Origin: an uncultured Collinsella sp.
GTDB taxonomy: Bacteria > Actinomycetota > Coriobacteriia > Coriobacteriales > Coriobacteriaceae
DNA: 5,007 nt
Assembly (NCBI GenBank): GCA_900757185.1
Contig: CAAEMX010000065.1
Span: forward strand, 1 to 5,007
Direction of reading: 5' to 3'
The position numbers were made by a program, and so were the translations under genes. Every line of letters starts with the position of its first letter. Position 1 is the first letter of the stretch. Below, piece after piece: positions 1-5,007 of this stretch. The notes below the pieces were generated by a model. That model was not told the DNA's origin. It did no database searches and saw nothing but the letters and a program-made list of their open reading frames with translations.

Positions 1-36
1 GCACGAGCCGAAGAGCACTTAATGTGCTCTTCGTGC
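1..36 (+). other. Interrupted inverted repeat upstream of leuS
   Basis: GAAGAGCAC (10-18) and GTGCTCTTC (24-32) are perfect 9-base complements around a TTAAT loop. An outer GCAC (1-4) pairs with GTGC (33-36) across a 5-base bulge (5-9). As RNA this is a stable hairpin, and as DNA it is an operator-like dyad. There is no T tract after it, so it is not a standard intrinsic terminator. It could be the end of an upstream gene's 3' region or a control site for leuS. The window starts inside or at its edge, so the context is missing. Confidence 0.5.
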
Positions 37-96
37 GAGCAGGACTATCCGCAGCAGCGAGTAAAGGTGAGAACGCCCCGCCCCAACCCAGCTAAC

Positions 97-103
97 AAAG
101 GAG
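97..103 (+). promoter_or_regulatory. leuS ribosome binding site
   Basis: AAAGGAG lies 5 bases before the ATG at 109 and decides that start over the in-frame ATG at 22, which has no Shine-Dalgarno sequence and sits inside the inverted repeat at 1-36. CAGCT (89-93) and AGCTG (102-106) could pair weakly around it, partly hiding the site. Confidence 0.8.
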
Positions 104-108
104 CTGAT

Positions 109-2685
109 ATGTGCGATTGCACAGATCATAAGGACGAGATCCCTGCCTACGACGCACAGGCCATTGAGTCCAAGTGGATGAAGGCGTGGGAGGACTCCAA
201 CCTCTTTGCCGTCGACACCGACGAAAGTAAGCCCAAGAAGTACGTGCTCGAGATGTTCCCGTATCCGTCGGGCGACCTGCACATGGGCCACGCGCGCAAC
301 TATACCATCGGCGATGCCATGGCCCGTCAGGCCCGCATGCGCGGCTACGATGTGCTGCACCCCATCGGCTTTGACGCCTTTGGCCTGCCTGCAGAGAACG
401 CCGCTATCAAGCACAACACGCAGGCTGCTGCCTGGACGTACAAGAACATGGACCAGGCGCTCGCCACGATGAAGCGTATGGGCTTTTCCTACGATCTGGA
501 TCGCATGGTCAAGACCTGCAGCCCCGATTATTACCGCTGGGGCCAGTGGATCTTTGAGAAGTTGTGGGAAAAGGGCCTGGTCTACCGTAAGAAGAACCCG
601 GTCAACTGGTGCCCCACCTGCAAGACCGTTCTGGCCAACGAGCAGGTCACCGAGGGCAAGTGTTGGCGCTGCGGCACCGAGCCCGAGAAGCGCGATCTGG
701 AGCAGTGGTACTTCAAGATCACCGAGTACTCCCAAGAGCTACTCGACGATCTGGAGAAGCTCCCCGGCTGGCCCGAGCGCGTCAAGCAGATGCAGGCCAA
801 CTGGATCGGTCGCTCCGAGGGCGCCGAGGTCGACTTTACCCTGTGCGACAAGGATGGCGAGCCCATCGAGGGCGACGAGGGCAAGATCACCGTCTTCACC
901 ACGCGTGCCGATACGCTCTTCGGTGTCTCCTTCTTTGTCCTGGCCCCCGAGTACGCTCGTCTGCACGAGCTCGTCGAGGGCACGGAGTACGAGGAGGCCG
1001 TGACCAAGATCCTCGAGGACTCCAAGCATATCTCCGCCGTCGAGCGTGCCCAGGGCACCCTCGAGAAGCACGGTGCCTTTACCGGCCGCTACGTGGTGAA
1101 CCCGGTCAACGGCGAGAAGGTCCCCGTGTGGGTTGCCGACTACGTCGTGGCCGACTACGGCACCGGCGCCGTCATGGCCGTTCCCTGCGGCGACCAGCGC
1201 GACTTTGAGTTCGCCCGCAAGTACGACCTGCCGATCGTGCCGATCATCCTGGACGATGACGACCGTGCTGCCGTCGAGGCCAACGGCGAGACCATCGATA
1301 CCTTCCATGCCGAGACCGTCGACTGGGATTGCGCCCACGCTGCCGAGGGCACGCTCGTCCAGTCCGGCAAGTACACCGGAATGCGCGGTGGCAAGCACTC
1401 CGAGGGCGAAGCTGCAATCGTGGCCGACCTCGAGGCCATGGGCTGCGGTCGTCGCAAGGTCGAGTTCCGTCTGCGCGACTGGCTCATCAGCCGCCAGCGC
1501 TATTGGGGCAACCCCATCCCGGCTATCCACTGCGAGCACTGCGGCATCGTGCCCGTGCCCGAGGATCAGCTGCCGGTGACGCTGCCCGAGAACCTGGACC
1601 TGGGTGCCGGCGAGACCCTCGCCGAGTGCAAGGAGTTCTACGAGACCACCTGCCCGGTCTGCGGCCGCCCGGCCAAGCGCGAGACCGATACCATGGACAC
1701 CTTCACCTGCTCCAGCTGGTATTACCTGCGCTATACCGACCCGCACAACACCGAGCTGCCCTTCTCCAAGGAAGCCGCCGACCGTTGGATGCCCGTCGAT
1801 AACTACATCGGCGGCATCGAGCACGCCATTCTGCACCTGCTCTACAGCCGTTTCTTTACCAAGGCACTGCGCGACCTGGGTCTGCTGAGTGTGGACGAGC
1901 CCTTCACTAACCTGCTGTGCCAGGGCATGGTCAAGGACGAGAACGGCGACACCATGTCCAAGTCCAAGGGCAACGTCGTGCCCCCGAGCTCGGTTATCGA
2001 GCCCTACGGCGCCGACACCATGCGTTTGGCGATTCTGTTTATCGCCCCGCCCGAGAAGGACTTCGACTGGGACCCCAAGGCCGTCGAGGGTGCCAACCGC
2101 TTTATCAAGCGCGCCTGGCGTATCGTGTGGCAGCTTGTCCAGTTCGGCGACGCCAGCGTGGCCTTCGACAAGTCCGCGCTCGATGAGGTCGCGATGAAAC
2201 TCTATCGCGAGCGTCACCGCACCATCGCCAAGTGCACCGAGGACTTCGATCGCGGCCAGTTTAACACCGCCATCTCGGCCGTCATGGAGCTCGTCAACGC
2301 GGCGAGCGCCTACCTCAACGCCACCGAGGGTACCGCCCGCGACAAGGCGCTGTGCTACGGCGTGGCTAAGGATATCGTGAGCGTCCTTGCCCCCATCTGC
2401 CCGTTCTGGGCCGACGAGCTGTGGCACGAGGCACTCGGCTGCGAGGGCAACGCCTACACCGCCGCCTGGCCCGAGTTCGACCTGGCCGAGTCCGTTGAGG
2501 ACACGGTGCAGATCGTGGTCCAGGTGCTCGGCAAGGTCCGCGGTCGCGTCGACGTTGCCCGCGATGCCTCCAATGAGGATATGCAGGCTGCCGCCGAGGC
2601 CGCCGTCGCCAAGTGGCTCGAGGGCAAGACGGTCGTCAAGGCCATCTGCGTGCCCGGCAAGCTGGTCAACCTGGTGGTCAAGTAA
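109..2685 (+). CDS. leuS: Leucyl-tRNA synthetase (class Ia)
   Basis: This cytoplasmic enzyme activates leucine with ATP and joins it to tRNA-Leu. The protein is 858 residues, close to the bacterial norm of about 800-880. The HIGH signature is HMGH at 58-61 in the context YPSGDLHMGH, and the KMSKS loop is TMSKS at 615-619. A zinc site in the first insertion has C168, C171, C185 and C188; a second Cys set is C475/C478 with C515/C518. The CP1 editing domain (about 220-410) has the threonine-rich TTRADTLFG at 264-272 and GTGAVMAVP followed by D362, the conserved editing aspartate. The anticodon-binding helical region follows about residue 650, and the C-terminal tRNA-binding domain ends in a typical LVNLVVK. 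Thus both synthetic and proofreading parts are present. The usual leucine-specific insertion just before KMSKS is absent, and Gly361 replaces the common editing-site His. The gene is intact and followed by its own terminator, so it is probably a separate transcription unit. Confidence 0.97.
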   Translation: MCDCTDHKDEIPAYDAQAIESKWMKAWEDSNLFAVDTDESKPKKYVLEMFPYPSGDLHMGHARNYTIGDAMARQARMRGYDVLHPIGFDAFGLPAENAAIKHNTQAAAWTYKNMDQALATMKRMGFSYDLDRMVKTCSPDYYRWGQWIFEKLWEKGLVYRKKNPVNWCPTCKTVLANEQVTEGKCWRCGTEPEKRDLEQWYFKITEYSQELLDDLEKLPGWPERVKQMQANWIGRSEGAEVDFTLCDKDGEPIEGDEGKITVFTTRADTLFGVSFFVLAPEYARLHELVEGTEYEEAVTKILEDSKHISAVERAQGTLEKHGAFTGRYVVNPVNGEKVPVWVADYVVADYGTGAVMAVPCGDQRDFEFARKYDLPIVPIILDDDDRAAVEANGETIDTFHAETVDWDCAHAAEGTLVQSGKYTGMRGGKHSEGEAAIVADLEAMGCGRRKVEFRLRDWLISRQRYWGNPIPAIHCEHCGIVPVPEDQLPVTLPENLDLGAGETLAECKEFYETTCPVCGRPAKRETDTMDTFTCSSWYYLRYTDPHNTELPFSKEAADRWMPVDNYIGGIEHAILHLLYSRFFTKALRDLGLLSVDEPFTNLLCQGMVKDENGDTMSKSKGNVVPPSSVIEPYGADTMRLAILFIAPPEKDFDWDPKAVEGANRFIKRAWRIVWQLVQFGDASVAFDKSALDEVAMKLYRERHRTIAKCTEDFDRGQFNTAISAVMELVNAASAYLNATEGTARDKALCYGVAKDIVSVLAPICPFWADELWHEALGCEGNAYTAAWPEFDLAESVEDTVQIVVQVLGKVRGRVDVARDASNEDMQAAAEAAVAKWLEGKTVVKAICVPGKLVNLVVK

Positions 2686-2714
2686 GCACTGCGTGCTTAA
2701 CTGACGCATAAAAT

Positions 2715-2755
2715 ACGGGGGGGGCGATCCGGCTGGGTTGCCCCCCGTTTTGTTT
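2715..2755 (+). terminator. Intrinsic terminator of leuS
   Basis: The run of G at 2719-2724 pairs with C at 2741-2746. The stem continues inward (C2725-G2740, G-U, A-U, U-G, C-G, C-G) to a GGCT loop at 2731-2734, giving about 12 base pairs. It is followed by TTTTGTTTTG (2748-2757). A run of eight G at 2717-2724 lets the stem pair in more than one register. An A-rich stretch before the stem gives partial terminator character on the - strand as well. It lies 30 bases after the leuS stop. Confidence 0.92.
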
Positions 2756-2838
2756 TGTCTGCCCAAAGCGCCTGCGGTCAATTGTCCTATTCTTGTGGAG
2801 AAGCTGTGCGCACGCTGACCTGCAGATTCGTACTGTGC
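2756..2838. other. Spacer between leuS terminator and rimP promoter
   Basis: I see no gene here. The only structure noted is the palindrome GTGCGCAC at 2806-2813, flanked by AGC (2802-2804) and GCT (2814-2816). It lies about 25 bases upstream of the putative -35 element and could be an operator, but a single short palindrome is weak evidence. Confidence 0.35.
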
Positions 2839-2867
2839 TTGCACGTTTTCGCAGCTATTGCTATAGT
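2839..2867 (+). promoter_or_regulatory. Sigma-70-type promoter of rimP-nusA-infB
   Basis: The -10 hexamer TATAGT (2862-2867) differs from TATAAT at one base and is preceded by TGC (2859-2861), an extended -10 motif. A weak -35, TTGCAC (2839-2844, matching TTGACA at its first three bases), sits at the optimal 17-base spacing. Transcription would start near 2873-2876, giving a leader of about 70 bases before rimP. The local sequence is AT-richer than the flanking genes, which supports a promoter. A GCTTGCA direct repeat (2837-2843 and 2870-2876) brackets it. Confidence 0.72.
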
Positions 2868-2892
2868 TTGCTTGCAAATGAAGTTGTAATTG

Positions 2893-2925
2893 AAAGAAGT
2901 GGGGTTTCGGCCCCGCTTCTTTTTT
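2893..2925 (+). terminator. Leader terminator (probable attenuator) before rimP
   Basis: AAAGAAGTGGGG (2893-2904) pairs with CCCCGCTTCTTT (2911-2922) through 12 base pairs, including one G-U, around a TTTCGG loop. The 3' arm runs into six T residues (2920-2925). This is a textbook intrinsic terminator, but it lies downstream of the promoter at 2839-2867 and just before the rimP ribosome binding site, with no gene between. A transcript stopped here would be only about 50 bases. The likely role is attenuation of the rimP-nusA-infB operon. NusA, encoded downstream, stimulates such hairpins, so feedback control is a reasonable inference. Alternatively it is a backup stop for leuS read-through. 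Confidence 0.85.
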
Positions 2926-2933
2926 GTATGGAT

Positions 2934-2938
2934 GGAGG
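2934..2938 (+). promoter_or_regulatory. rimP ribosome binding site
   Basis: GGAGG lies 7 bases before the ATG at 2946 and fixes that start. The in-frame ATG at 2928 is too close to the T tract of the leader terminator and has no suitable upstream GGAGG. Confidence 0.88.
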
Positions 2939-2945
2939 TGCCGCA

Positions 2946-3440
2946 ATGGTCAAGACTAAGACCGAGCAGGCGATCATCGATGCGCTCGAGGCCGTCGCTC
3001 CCCAGCACGATGTCGACATCGTCGACGTCGAGCTCGTGGGTGCCACCAAGGCCCCCTGCGTGCGCGTGCGTATCGAGGGTGCCGAGGGTCAGAGCCTGTC
3101 GCTCAACGACGTCACGGCCAATACCAAGTGGATCGGCGACGTGATTGAGGAGCTCGACCCCATCTCTTCGAGCTATACGCTCGAGGTATCGAGCCCGGGT
3201 ATGGCGCGCCCGCTGCGCCGTCCGCGCGACTTTGCCCGCTTTGTGGGCGAGGACTGCGAGCTCACCTCCACCGCCACCGAGGGCCGTCGCAAGTACGCCG
3301 GCAAGATTGCCGCCGCCACCGAGACGAACGTGACCCTCGAGCTCGAGGACGGCGAGTCCGTTACCCTCGATTTTTCTGATGTTAAAAAGTGCAAGTTGAA
3401 GCCCACCTACGACTTCAAGCCCGCGAAGGAAGGAAAGTAA
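2946..3440 (+). CDS. rimP: Ribosome maturation factor RimP
   Basis: RimP is a cytoplasmic factor that binds the 30S subunit and helps it mature. The 164-residue protein matches the family's usual length of about 150-180. The N-terminal alpha/beta domain (about 1-85) carries DVELVG near residues 27-32 and the family signature YTLEVSSPG at 77-85, followed by RPL at 88-90. The C-terminal part (about 91-155) has the beta-rich, SH3-like pattern of the family, ending in a Lys-rich tail. The start at 2946 is chosen for its strong ribosome binding site. The stop is one base from nusA, and the nusA Shine-Dalgarno sequence lies within the last rimP codons, so the two are probably translationally coupled. 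It is the first gene of the rimP-nusA-infB operon and lies directly after a leader terminator. The gene is intact. Confidence 0.95.
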   Translation: MVKTKTEQAIIDALEAVAPQHDVDIVDVELVGATKAPCVRVRIEGAEGQSLSLNDVTANTKWIGDVIEELDPISSSYTLEVSSPGMARPLRRPRDFARFVGEDCELTSTATEGRRKYAGKIAAATETNVTLELEDGESVTLDFSDVKKCKLKPTYDFKPAKEGK

Positions 3441-3441
3441 G

Positions 3442-4689
3442 ATGGCAGCATCCGACATGATGTCCGCCCTGATGGAGCTTTGCCAGGAGAAGCACATCGA
3501 CCAGCTCTACCTGATCGACCGCCTGGAGCAGTCGCTCGCCAAGAGCTATGCCGAGATCCTGCATCTTGAGTGGGGCGCTAAGGTGACCATCGACCGCACC
3601 ACCGGCAAGATCTACGTCTACCGCCTGGAGCCGATCGACGATTCCATGGACGAGGAGGGCAACTTCACCGAGTTCGATGAGATCGACGTCACCCCCAAGA
3701 ACACGAGCCGCATCGCTGCCCAGCACGCCAAGGCCGAGATCAACGCCATCGTGCGTAACTCCGCCCGCGAGCAGATCTACGAGGAGTTCTCCGGCCGCAT
3801 CGGTGACCTCATCAGCGGTACCGTGCTGCAGTCCACGCCCGACTTCACGATCGTCAAGATTCGCGAAGGCGTCGAGGCCGAGCTGCCGCACTTCGATCAG
3901 CGTCGTTACGAGAACGAGCGCAACGAGCGTCCGATGGGCGAGCGCTACCTGCACAATCAGCACATCAAGGCCGTGATCATCGACGTTCGCGACCCCAACT
4001 CCAACCTGCAGCCGGTTCGTGGCGAGCACAGCCGTCCGCCGATTGTCATCTCCCGTACCCACCCCGAGCTCATGCGTCGTCTGTTTGAGCAGGAGGTGCC
4101 CGAGATCTATGAGGGCACCGTCCAGATCAAGTCAATCGCCCGCGAGCCCGGCCAGCGTTCCAAGGTTGCCGTCCACTCGCTCGACGACCGTCTGGATCCC
4201 GTGGGTGCCTGCGTCGGCCCCAAGGGCAGCCGTGTTCGCGCTGTCGTGGGCGAGCTCCGTGGCGAGCGCGTCGACGTCATCCTGTGGGATGCCGATCCTG
4301 CCGTCTACGTCGCCAACGCCCTGTCGCCCGCTAAGGTCACCCGCGTCCTCATCGACGAGGAGAAGGCCTACGCCGGCGTCATCGTCCCCGACGACCAGCT
4401 GTCCCTCGCCATCGGCAAGGAAGGCCAGAACGCCCGCCTCGCTGCGCGCCTGACCGGCTGGCACATCGACATCAAGTCCGAGACGCTTGCCGCCGACATC
4501 CTCAAGAACGTTCCCGTTCACGAGGAGCCCGCCGCCGACCTGATCGGTGACGAGGAGGACGAGGATGTCCGCCGCTGCGAGTATGTGTCCGAGGACGGCA
4601 TCCAGTGCCGCAACCAGGCTCGTCCCGGCTCCCGTTTCTGCGGTGTCCACGACACCGACGCCTTCGATGATGCGGAGGACCTGATCTAG
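3442..4689 (+). CDS. nusA: Transcription termination/antitermination factor NusA
   Basis: NusA binds RNA polymerase and nascent RNA, and promotes pausing, hairpin-dependent termination and antitermination. The 415-residue protein shows the standard order: N-terminal polymerase-binding domain (about 1-110), S1 domain (about 118-206, starting near GDLISGTV at 121-128), KH1 with GPKG at 259-262, and KH2 with GKEG at 325-328 in the conserved context LAIGKEGQNARLAARLTGW. As in other Gram-positive-type NusA, the two acidic repeats of the E. coli protein are absent. Two features are unusual. The S1 domain has charged extended loops at about 154-172 and 184-199. After an acidic linker, the tail has a Cys/His motif (C379, C389, C400, H403, with Gly386 and Gly396), which looks like a small zinc site, and then a second acidic stretch to the end. 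The start follows AGGA at 3431-3434 and is one base after the rimP stop. The gene is intact. Confidence 0.97.
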   Translation: MAASDMMSALMELCQEKHIDQLYLIDRLEQSLAKSYAEILHLEWGAKVTIDRTTGKIYVYRLEPIDDSMDEEGNFTEFDEIDVTPKNTSRIAAQHAKAEINAIVRNSAREQIYEEFSGRIGDLISGTVLQSTPDFTIVKIREGVEAELPHFDQRRYENERNERPMGERYLHNQHIKAVIIDVRDPNSNLQPVRGEHSRPPIVISRTHPELMRRLFEQEVPEIYEGTVQIKSIAREPGQRSKVAVHSLDDRLDPVGACVGPKGSRVRAVVGELRGERVDVILWDADPAVYVANALSPAKVTRVLIDEEKAYAGVIVPDDQLSLAIGKEGQNARLAARLTGWHIDIKSETLAADILKNVPVHEEPAADLIGDEEDEDVRRCEYVSEDGIQCRNQARPGSRFCGVHDTDAFDDAEDLI

Positions 4690-4697
4690 CGCGCGGT

Positions 4698-4720
4698 CGC
4701 GCCGGGCGGGCCCCGGCGCG
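4698..4720 (+). other. GC-only hairpin in nusA-infB gap
   Basis: CGCGCCGGG (4698-4706) and CCCGGCGCG (4712-4720) are perfect complements around a 5-base loop, starting 9 bases after the nusA stop. No T tract follows (TCTCCCACG), so strong termination is unlikely. It may be a mRNA stability or processing element, or a pause site between the two genes. Confidence 0.6.
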
Positions 4721-4744
4721 TCTCCCACGCTCGTTCAGTCTCTA

Positions 4745-4759
4745 GGCACCCAAGGTGCC
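4745..4759 (+). other. Small hairpin before infB ribosome binding site
   Basis: GGCACC (4745-4750) and GGTGCC (4754-4759) are perfect complements around a CAA loop, ending 9 bases before the infB Shine-Dalgarno sequence. At 6 base pairs it is modest, but its position just ahead of the ribosome binding site could influence infB translation. Chance is a real alternative. Confidence 0.45.
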
Positions 4760-4768
4760 AGAAAGGGT

Positions 4769-4774
4769 AGGTGA
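4769..4774 (+). promoter_or_regulatory. infB ribosome binding site
   Basis: AGGTGA, matching the 3' half of the AAGGAGGTGA consensus, lies 6 bases before the ATG at 4781. A second purine run, GAAAGGG (4761-4767), is further from the start and probably less important. Confidence 0.75.
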
Positions 4775-4780
4775 AGTCAT

Positions 4781-5007
4781 ATGGCAAAAGTCCGTGTGTC
4801 CACCTTGGCCAAAGAGTTCGGCATGACCTCCAAGGAACTGATGGGTCATCTCGCCGATATGAAGATTCCCGCTAAGTCCGCTTCCTCCACCTTGGAGGAC
4901 GCCTATGTCGCCATGGTCCGCAAGCAGCTCGCCTCGGTGATCGAGGCCCGCGCTCAGGAAGTCGAGGCCGCCAAGCAGGCCGAGGAGCAGGCGGCTGCCG
5001 CCGAGGA
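4781..5007 (+). CDS. infB: Translation initiation factor IF2, N-terminal part (cut by window end)
   Basis: IF2 is the GTPase that places initiator tRNA on the 30S subunit and promotes subunit joining. Only the first 75 codons are visible. MAKVRVSTLAKEFGMTSKEL opens a typical IF2 N-terminal small helical domain, continuing through a MKIPAKSASSTLED stretch to about residue 50. From about residue 55 the sequence turns into the Ala/Glu/Lys/Gln-rich, low-complexity linker usual in actinobacterial IF2. The G domain (GHVDHGKT-type motif) must lie beyond the window. It is the third gene of the operon, following nusA by 91 bases, with no ylxR or ylxQ gene between, unlike the common Gram-positive order. 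Whether the rest of the gene is intact cannot be seen here. Confidence 0.95.
   Translation, partial: MAKVRVSTLAKEFGMTSKELMGHLADMKIPAKSASSTLEDAYVAMVRKQLASVIEARAQEVEAAKQAEEQAAAAE

Noticed and set aside
22..108. Upstream leuS start at 22 adding 29 residues
   Set aside because: The ATG lies in the inverted repeat, has no Shine-Dalgarno sequence, and the added residues do not resemble a LeuRS N-terminus. The ATG at 109 has AAAGGAG at good spacing.
1..108. T-box riboswitch controlling leuS
   Set aside because: T-box leaders often precede synthetase genes, but the conserved antiterminator sequence (GGGTGG-like) and a terminator with a T tract are not present in the visible 108 bases. Sequence further upstream cannot be judged.
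19..735. 238-codon open frame on the - strand
   Set aside because: Antisense to the start of leuS; no motif and no convincing ribosome binding site. A composition shadow.
739..2946. 735-codon open frame on the - strand
   Set aside because: It runs antisense to leuS, whose motifs are unmistakable. Long antisense frames are expected in high-GC genes, and the translation is low-complexity (Gly, Leu, Val, His, Asp) with no recognisable domain. It also crosses the leuS terminator and the rimP promoter.
4698..4720. Terminator between nusA and infB
   Set aside because: The stem is strong, but no T tract follows, and infB normally shares the nusA transcript.
2787..4728. Several - strand frames of about 200 codons opposite rimP and nusA
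   Set aside because: All mirror the codon pattern of genuine + strand genes and show no family features.
1..5007. Mobile elements, CRISPR arrays, tRNA or rRNA genes, frameshifts
   Set aside because: I saw no repeated units, terminal inverted repeats with a transposase, cloverleaf-type sequence, or breaks in the four real reading frames.

Overview
The window is an ordinary-looking, high-GC chromosomal housekeeping segment with every real gene on the + strand: leuS (leucyl-tRNA synthetase), rimP (ribosome maturation factor), nusA (transcription elongation/termination factor) and the first 75 codons of infB (translation initiation factor IF2). The style of the proteins, the strong G/C preference at third codon positions and AGGAGG-like ribosome binding sites fit an actinobacterium. 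The LeuRS resembles the Thermus/Thermotoga type more than that of Streptomyces or Mycobacterium, and rimP-nusA-infB lack an intervening ylxR. I infer Coriobacteriia, probably Collinsella or a close relative. This assignment comes from memory of sequence style, not from a search.

Layout. Positions 1-108 are the 5' flank of leuS, with an interrupted inverted repeat at 1-36 and a ribosome binding site at 97-103. leuS occupies 109-2685 and ends in its own strong intrinsic terminator (2715-2755). The 260-base gap before rimP (2686-2945) holds this terminator, a good sigma-70-type promoter with an extended -10 (2839-2867), a second, leader-borne intrinsic terminator (2893-2925), and the rimP ribosome binding site. 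rimP (2946-3440) and nusA (3442-4689) are one base apart and probably translationally coupled. A 91-base gap with two perfect GC-rich hairpins separates nusA from infB (4781 to beyond the window end).

How the genes work together. leuS looks like a separate transcription unit that charges tRNA-Leu. rimP-nusA-infB form the conserved transcription/translation operon: 30S maturation, elongation/termination control, and delivery of initiator tRNA. A terminator sits between the operon promoter and rimP, and NusA itself stimulates hairpin-dependent pausing and termination. The leader is therefore a plausible feedback attenuator.

No mobile element, CRISPR array, tRNA or rRNA is visible, and I see no wholly new system. 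The observations most worth a second look are the C-terminal Cys/His (probable zinc) motif on NusA, the leader terminator, the two extended loops in the NusA S1 domain, the absence of ylxR, and the Gly in place of the usual His in the LeuRS editing site.
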